Below, one piece after another: positions 59,754 to 64,000 of a DNA stretch of 64,000 bases. Both the position numbers and the translations under genes were made by a program. The DNA lies in the NCBI RefSeq assembly GCF_017254845.1, contig NZ_JAFKCU010000001.1:765048-829047 (forward strand). The letters run 5' to 3'. The first letter of the stretch is position 1. Each line of letters starts with the position of its first letter. The notes under the pieces are model-generated. The model made no database searches. It saw only the letters and a program-made list of their open reading frames with translations, and was not told where the DNA came from. The stretch is from Algoriphagus pacificus. Lineage in GTDB: Bacteria > Bacteroidota > Bacteroidia > Cytophagales > Cyclobacteriaceae.

Positions 59754-61565
59754 TTATTGCAAAGGAACATTCAAAGTGACCCGAGTGCCTTCATTCGGTG
59801 ATGAATTGATAAATAGCCTTCCATTGATGTAGTTAATTCTCTCCTGCATAAACGTCAGCCCCATTCCTCCATCTTTGTCCGGTTTAGGCTTTAGTTTCGA
59901 TTTATCAAATCCTTTTCCATTATCATCTACAATGATGCTGAGGATTTTTTCACTATGGGAGATAGTCACAATGATATGTGTGGAATCCGCATATTTGATG
60001 GCGTTGTTTATGGCTTCTTGGGTGATTCGATACAAATTGATTTCGACTAATGAATCCAACCGCTGGTTGAAGTCGGTCTTATTGAACAAGACAATGTGCT
60101 TGTCTGTCAGTTTTTCCAATTCCTGGGTTAGTTCAGTCAAAGCCGGCACGATCCCATAATCTTTCAGTTCGGGAGGAGTTAAATTAAACGTCGCAGTTCT
60201 TACGCCTTTGATGATATTACCAGTTAGGAGCTTCAGTTTTTCTATCTTTTCTTTGGCTTTTTCCGGGTCATCCAATTCTACACTTTCCAAAAGATATTTC
60301 AGTCCTGTCAACATCTGACCGATTCCGTCGTGGATATCTTTGGCTATCCTGTTTTGCTCGTTCTCCTGATTTTCGATGATTTGGCGGCTCAGAACTTTTT
60401 GCTGTAGCATCTTTTCCTCAAAGCTTTCCTTGGTCAAACGCTCCACCTCATGCATGGCTTCTTTGCGCTTCGTGATATCCAGGCAGACAATAATCAGTTC
60501 GGATTTGTCATCGGCCGAACTAAATGGAAGCATGGAAAAATCCAGCCAGATTTCCTTTCCTTCTTTATTGGAGGCTTTGATTTCACCTTGCCAACCTGAT
60601 TTTTTGTTTTCAGATATAATCCGATCCATCAAAAGCTGTTCTTTTTCATGGATGGAAATCATCTCAGAGAATTTGGAGTTCAGGTTGTACTTTTTTATTT
60701 GCAGTAGCCTAGAAAACTGGTTTCCTATATGAGTGATATAGCCTTCTGGTGTTATCCTGGCGAAAAGTAAAATCTGATCCATGGCTTGGCTCAATGCTCT
60801 TAATTCTCGAACAGACTTTTCTTTGGATTGAGAAAGACTATCTGCATCTTTTGCCATTTTGATGGCTTTTTTCTCTGCTTCCATCAGCTCACGGATACTG
60901 CTTTTCATTGCTTTGGCTGAAGGCCAAAAGATGATCAAAAATTCACCTAGTAAAACAAGAAGTGTAAATACTGTTATTCCGATCTCCAGCTTTCTGAGTT
61001 TGGCCACTTTTGCTTTGGCCTCGTCATCGTATTGATTGACGATTTTTTCCATTTGTACCAAAAACTGGGAGGCTGCACCCTGAAGAGTCACCAGTTCATT
61101 GGTAACCATCAAAGAATCATTAATCTCAGATTGGGAAAGTGTGATCAATCTCTGGGTGGACTGTCTCACCTGATCATATGCAGGTTGGATGGCATCAAAC
61201 ATTTCGGTGATTTCCGGACTATTTCCTGCCTCGAGCCCCAGAGTCTCATCTCCAAACTGTAAAGCCTGATGGGCTTTTTCCCATTCTGATTTAGTGGTGT
61301 TGATGCTGTCGATCAATGATGGCCGGGTTGGGTTCAAGCCATTGATAGAAAGAAGTAGCACTTCTTTGGTGAGTTTTTGGCTCAACATCCTTTGCCTTCC
61401 TGCCACATTGACCAGTTTGCTGTCATCCTCCTGATCATTGAGATAGGATCGGATTAGAAACTGGCTGGTCAGCAGGGAAATGGCAATTGCTCCCAAAGCG
61501 ATGATATAAAGCCGCCGAAGCCGATTGAAAGTGTCTTGATCTAAGGATTTGGTAGAATGAGCCAT
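59754..61565 (-). CDS. NarX-like sensor histidine kinase (PilJ/PAS/HisKA_3)
   Basis: 603 residues from the ATG at 61565; a longer reading would run into the previous gene. Two membrane helices (LYIIALGAIAISLLTSQFLI near 20-40; KLEIGITVFTLLVLLGEFLIIFW near 190-212) flank a periplasmic domain whose NVAGRQRMLSQKLTKEVL has the PilJ/NarX-type nitrate-binding motif. A PAS domain (about 280-395), then HisKA_3 with the phospho-His in IAKDIHDGIGQMLTG, and an ATPase domain (DDNGKGFD ... GGMGLTFMQERI). It should phosphorylate the adjacent regulator. Located two bases after the DUF4202 gene. Confidence 0.88.
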   Translation of the reverse strand: MAHSTKSLDQDTFNRLRRLYIIALGAIAISLLTSQFLIRSYLNDQEDDSKLVNVAGRQRMLSQKLTKEVLLLSINGLNPTRPSLIDSINTTKSEWEKAHQALQFGDETLGLEAGNSPEITEMFDAIQPAYDQVRQSTQRLITLSQSEINDSLMVTNELVTLQGAASQFLVQMEKIVNQYDDEAKAKVAKLRKLEIGITVFTLLVLLGEFLIIFWPSAKAMKSSIRELMEAEKKAIKMAKDADSLSQSKEKSVRELRALSQAMDQILLFARITPEGYITHIGNQFSRLLQIKKYNLNSKFSEMISIHEKEQLLMDRIISENKKSGWQGEIKASNKEGKEIWLDFSMLPFSSADDKSELIIVCLDITKRKEAMHEVERLTKESFEEKMLQQKVLSRQIIENQENEQNRIAKDIHDGIGQMLTGLKYLLESVELDDPEKAKEKIEKLKLLTGNIIKGVRTATFNLTPPELKDYGIVPALTELTQELEKLTDKHIVLFNKTDFNQRLDSLVEINLYRITQEAINNAIKYADSTHIIVTISHSEKILSIIVDDNGKGFDKSKLKPKPDKDGGMGLTFMQERINYINGRLFINSSPNEGTRVTLNVPLQ

Positions 61566-61567
61566 TG

Positions 61568-62149
61568 TTAATCTAAAACTGCCTCTTTGATTAGGAGCAA
61601 GCTTTCTGGGGAATAGGAAAGTTGTAATGCGGCTTGATGGCCTTTTTCGGACATTTTGGTCCAAGTTTTTTTCACAATATCGATGACTTTGTCTTTTTCA
61701 TGTTTCGCTGCAAATTCCTCAAAGTAATTTTCCAGAAAGACCAAACAGATGACATCCTCCAGCAATTGCGTTTCTGCATCTGTTTTTAATTGTTTTTTTC
61801 TGATCAGATGGGTCACCTTTTCAATGAATTTGGTATCGTAACCTACTTCTTCTAAAATCGCTGCAGTCAATTCTGCATGCATTTTTTTTAATTCTTCTCT
61901 CCATCGCAAATAGCCAACACGATCCATGGGATAACTGGATCTGGCAATTTTCCATCTACCAATGTGTTGTGCTCTCGCGGCAATTTTTAAATATTCAGGA
62001 GCATTTGGTTCAAAGGAATCCAGCTTATCGCTCATTCTTTTTGAATAAAGTAATTCTTTGGCTATCGGCTGCCCATCCAACTCTTCTTGGGTTGGATCTT
62101 CAGAGTTTATTGCATCGATTTTGGCAAGAGCCTGTCGAAAGAGATTCAT
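61568..62149 (-). CDS. DUF4202 protein of the nitrite reductase operon
   Basis: 193 residues, cytoplasmic, helical. The block IAARAQHIGRWKIARSSYPMDRVGYLRWREELKKMHAEL is the DUF4202 hallmark; it is strongly patterned, with invariant His, Arg and Asp residues that suggest a hydrolase-like or nucleotide-linked active site. Located between nirD and the nitrate sensor kinase, two bases before the kinase. From this neighbourhood it probably works in nitrite/nitrate assimilation, but its reaction is unknown. Confidence 0.78.
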   Translation of the reverse strand: MNLFRQALAKIDAINSEDPTQEELDGQPIAKELLYSKRMSDKLDSFEPNAPEYLKIAARAQHIGRWKIARSSYPMDRVGYLRWREELKKMHAELTAAILEEVGYDTKFIEKVTHLIRKKQLKTDAETQLLEDVICLVFLENYFEEFAAKHEKDKVIDIVKKTWTKMSEKGHQAALQLSYSPESLLLIKEAVLD

Positions 62150-62160
62150 GGTAAAATGGT

Positions 62161-62538
62161 TTAATCAGCAAAACCAATATATACAATTCCATCTTCTATT
62201 TTGACTGGGTAAGTGGCAATCCGGTATTCCTCTCCATTTAAATTACCGCCATCTTCCAGTGAAAAGGTCTTTTTATGCAAGGGACATGCGACTTTGGGAA
62301 TGCCTGATGCATCGCCGATCATTCCTCGGGAAAGAACCATTTCCATTTTATGTGGACAAAGGTTTTGGCAGGCATACCAGCTGTCAGTTCTTTTGAAATA
62401 ATAGACTGCTACCTGTTTTGATTTATACTTGATGCAGCCACCACCGTTTTCCGGGAAATCAACCGTATTTCCTACAGAGACCCAATTCAATACCTCTTGA
62501 ACCTGGACAGTCTGATAATTTTTAAGTAGTTCTTCCAT
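62161..62538 (-). CDS. nirD: Nitrite reductase small subunit NirD (Rieske-like)
   Basis: 125 residues from the ATG at 62538, five bases after the nirB stop. Rieske-type [2Fe-2S] ligands: CPHK (C-x-H) and CPLHKK (C-x2-H), plus the strand pattern of the NirD/Rieske fold (YFKRTDSWYACQNLCPH). Small partner of NirB in the NAD(P)H-dependent reduction of nitrite to ammonium. Confidence 0.92.
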   Translation of the reverse strand: MEELLKNYQTVQVQEVLNWVSVGNTVDFPENGGGCIKYKSKQVAVYYFKRTDSWYACQNLCPHKMEMVLSRGMIGDASGIPKVACPLHKKTFSLEDGGNLNGEEYRIATYPVKIEDGIVYIGFAD

Positions 62539-62543
62539 AGCAA

Positions 62544-64000
62544 TTACCAAGGTTTTGGCATTTTTTGATCTCTCATCGGTACAAATACTAATTGATCATC
62601 GCTTTCGTCGCTGTTTACGAAGTGCTTGAATCTTTTCATCATTTCAGGATTATCGATGGCTTCTTTCCACTCGCAAGTGTATTTGCTGACCAAATCTTCC
62701 ATTTCCCTTTCCAGTTCTTCCCCCATTCCTAGTGAATCGTCTACCACCACTTGTTTCAAATAGGCAATACCACCATCCAGCTTTTCCAACCAAGGTGCAG
62801 TTCGCATCAGTGGAGCGGCAGTTCGGATATAGTACATCAGGAAGCGGTCTAGGTATTTGATGCAGGTTTCGTCATCAAGCTGGGATGCGAGCAGAACCGC
62901 ATGCTTCGGTGTTGCACCCCCGTTTCCACATACATATAAGTTCCAACCGCCCTCCACAGCTATGATTCCAAAATCTTTTCCTCTAGCTTCTGCACATTCC
63001 CGGATACATCCCGAAACGCCACCTTTTAATTTATGAGGCGACCTTAAGCCTTTATATCGCTCTTCGATCCGGATTGCAAAGCTCACCGAATCATGCATCC
63101 CATATCTGCACCAAGTAGAGCCCACACAGCTTTTGACTGTTCTAAGCGATTTGCCGTAGGCATGTCCACTTTCAAAGCCAGCTTCGATCAACTCATTCCA
63201 GATCAATGGCAACTCATGGAGTTGGGCACCGAAAAGATCTATCCTTTGTCCTCCGGTGATTTTGGTATAGAGGTCATATTTTTTGGCGACTTTACCGAGG
63301 ACGACTAGTTTCTCTGGAGTAATCTCTCCCCCCGGTACCCGAGGGACGACTGAGTAGGTGCCATTTCTCTGAATATTTGCCAAAAAACGGTCGTTTGAAT
63401 CCTGGATAGGAACTTGACGATTGGCCGTTTCCATAAAGATGCTGGCAAAAATGGATGCCATGACGGGTTTACAGATTTCGCAGCCATGACCATTGCCGTG
63501 TTTATCCAGAACTTCGTCAAAACCAGCGATTTTGTTCATTTTGATCAGGTCATAAAGCTCTTGTCGACTGTAATGGAAGTGCTCACAAACTGTTTCTTTC
63601 ACTTCCTGTCCCATGGATTTCAGGGTTTCATTGACCAGGTCCACCACCATAGGTTTGCATCCGCCACAACAGCTGGATGCTTTGGTAGTTTTTATAACCT
63701 CTTTCAAATTGGTGCAAGCCCCACTTTTCAAAGCATCGCAAATTGTACCTTTGCTCACAGACTCACAGGAGCAGATCTGAGCCGAATCAGGCAGGTCTAG
63801 TGCAGAACCGAAAGAGCCACTTTCTCCCCCTCTTGCGCCTAAGATTAAATCCTCGACATTTTCCGGAAGCTTGATGGCATTGAGGTATAACTGGAAAAGG
63901 GAGTTGTAATCAGAGGCATCACCAACTAATATTCCTCCAAGCAGTCTGCTGCCGTCTTTGGTGATATTGATTCTTTTGTAAATTCCTTTTTGTTTGTTTT
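62544..64000 (-). CDS. nirB: Nitrite reductase large subunit NirB, 5' end outside window
   Basis: The frame stays open to the window end (from 63998), so the GTG at 63758 is not the start. In the visible 485 residues: the end of the FAD/NAD domain (INITKDGSRLLGGILVGDAS), a BFD-type [2Fe-2S] domain (CSCESVSKG ... SSCCGGCKP), a second BFD-like repeat (VCEHFHYSR ... GHGCEICKP), and a siroheme/[4Fe-4S] nitrite reductase domain with CVGSTWC (C-x5-C) and CIREC (C-x3-C). It reduces nitrite to ammonium; siroheme supply explains the SUMT gene in this region. Confidence 0.94.
   Translation of the reverse strand, partial: NKQKGIYKRINITKDGSRLLGGILVGDASDYNSLFQLYLNAIKLPENVEDLILGARGGESGSFGSALDLPDSAQICSCESVSKGTICDALKSGACTNLKEVIKTTKASSCCGGCKPMVVDLVNETLKSMGQEVKETVCEHFHYSRQELYDLIKMNKIAGFDEVLDKHGNGHGCEICKPVMASIFASIFMETANRQVPIQDSNDRFLANIQRNGTYSVVPRVPGGEITPEKLVVLGKVAKKYDLYTKITGGQRIDLFGAQLHELPLIWNELIEAGFESGHAYGKSLRTVKSCVGSTWCRYGMHDSVSFAIRIEERYKGLRSPHKLKGGVSGCIRECAEARGKDFGIIAVEGGWNLYVCGNGGATPKHAVLLASQLDDETCIKYLDRFLMYYIRTAAPLMRTAPWLEKLDGGIAYLKQVVVDDSLGMGEELEREMEDLVSKYTCEWKEAIDNPEMMKRFKHFVNSDESDDQLVFVPMRDQKMPKPW

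Noticed and set aside
63093-63758. GTG at 63758 as the start of nirB
   Set aside because: The frame remains open and clearly NirB-like (FAD/NAD domain end and first BFD cysteines) up to the window edge, so the gene is truncated rather than short.
1-64000. CRISPR arrays, tRNA/rRNA genes, insertion sequences, prophage
   Set aside because: No regularly spaced repeats, no cloverleaf sequence, no transposase or phage protein was seen on either strand.

Overview
The window reads as chromosomal DNA of a Bacteroidota bacterium, most likely a Cytophagales/Cyclobacteriaceae (Algoriphagus-like) member. Reasons: a SusC/SusD pair, a GldJ-type gliding/T9SS lipoprotein, DUF4139, DUF2490 and DUF4202 proteins, LemA/TPM genes, lipoprotein signals of the Bacteroidota kind, AT-rich spacers and almost no Shine-Dalgarno sequences. 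No tRNA, rRNA, insertion sequence, prophage or CRISPR array was seen.

Layout. 1-6.0 kb: the end of an OxyR gene, small secreted proteins, a two-gene membrane protein/winged-helix module with its own palindromic operator, and a TetR regulator. 6.2-13.8 kb: a nutrient-scavenging locus (secreted metallophosphoesterase, SusC, SusD, lipoprotein phosphodiesterase) that looks aimed at a phosphate ester substrate. 13.9-18.3 kb: a DUF4139 protein with an inserted carboxypeptidase-regulatory-like domain, and an S9 peptidase. 18.7-25.4 kb: two related arylsulfatases with an outer-membrane beta-barrel, a membrane-bound AraC regulator and a HAD-type lipoprotein. 25.5-41.2 kb: mostly housekeeping and envelope genes: a DUF2490 gene broken by one stop codon, beta-barrels, DoxX, GH16, RluF-like, GldJ, Mfd, an orphan cytochrome oxidase subunit III-like protein, a Fur-family regulator, a double-retropepsin/PDZ protein and lemA-TPM-TPM.

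41.4-64 kb is a nitrate assimilation island. A plus-strand operon encodes molybdenum cofactor synthesis plus the siroheme enzyme SUMT (moeA, mobA, cobA, moaD, moeB, moaE, moaCB fusion, moaA). The minus strand carries nirB (cut by the window end), nirD, a DUF4202 gene, a NarX-like sensor kinase, a NarL-like response regulator, a nitrate transporter, a one-chain nitrate reductase fused to its NAD(P)H-reductase module, a Nir/Sir-like protein fused to rubredoxin, and a porin. Between the two sets sit accessory genes: a PD-(D/E)XK nuclease protein that may be a defence effector, a DinB-like protein and a metallo-beta-lactamase-fold lipoprotein.

The most interesting unexplained structure is a set of TACGTA/TACTTA boxes, spaced near whole helical turns, in front of moeA, the porin gene, the transporter gene and the response regulator. 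They resemble the NarL heptamer and probably define one local nitrate regulon. A perfect 36-base inverted repeat (18-bp arms) lies directly against the transporter start codon. Functions are assigned from motifs and context read by eye; no database search was run.
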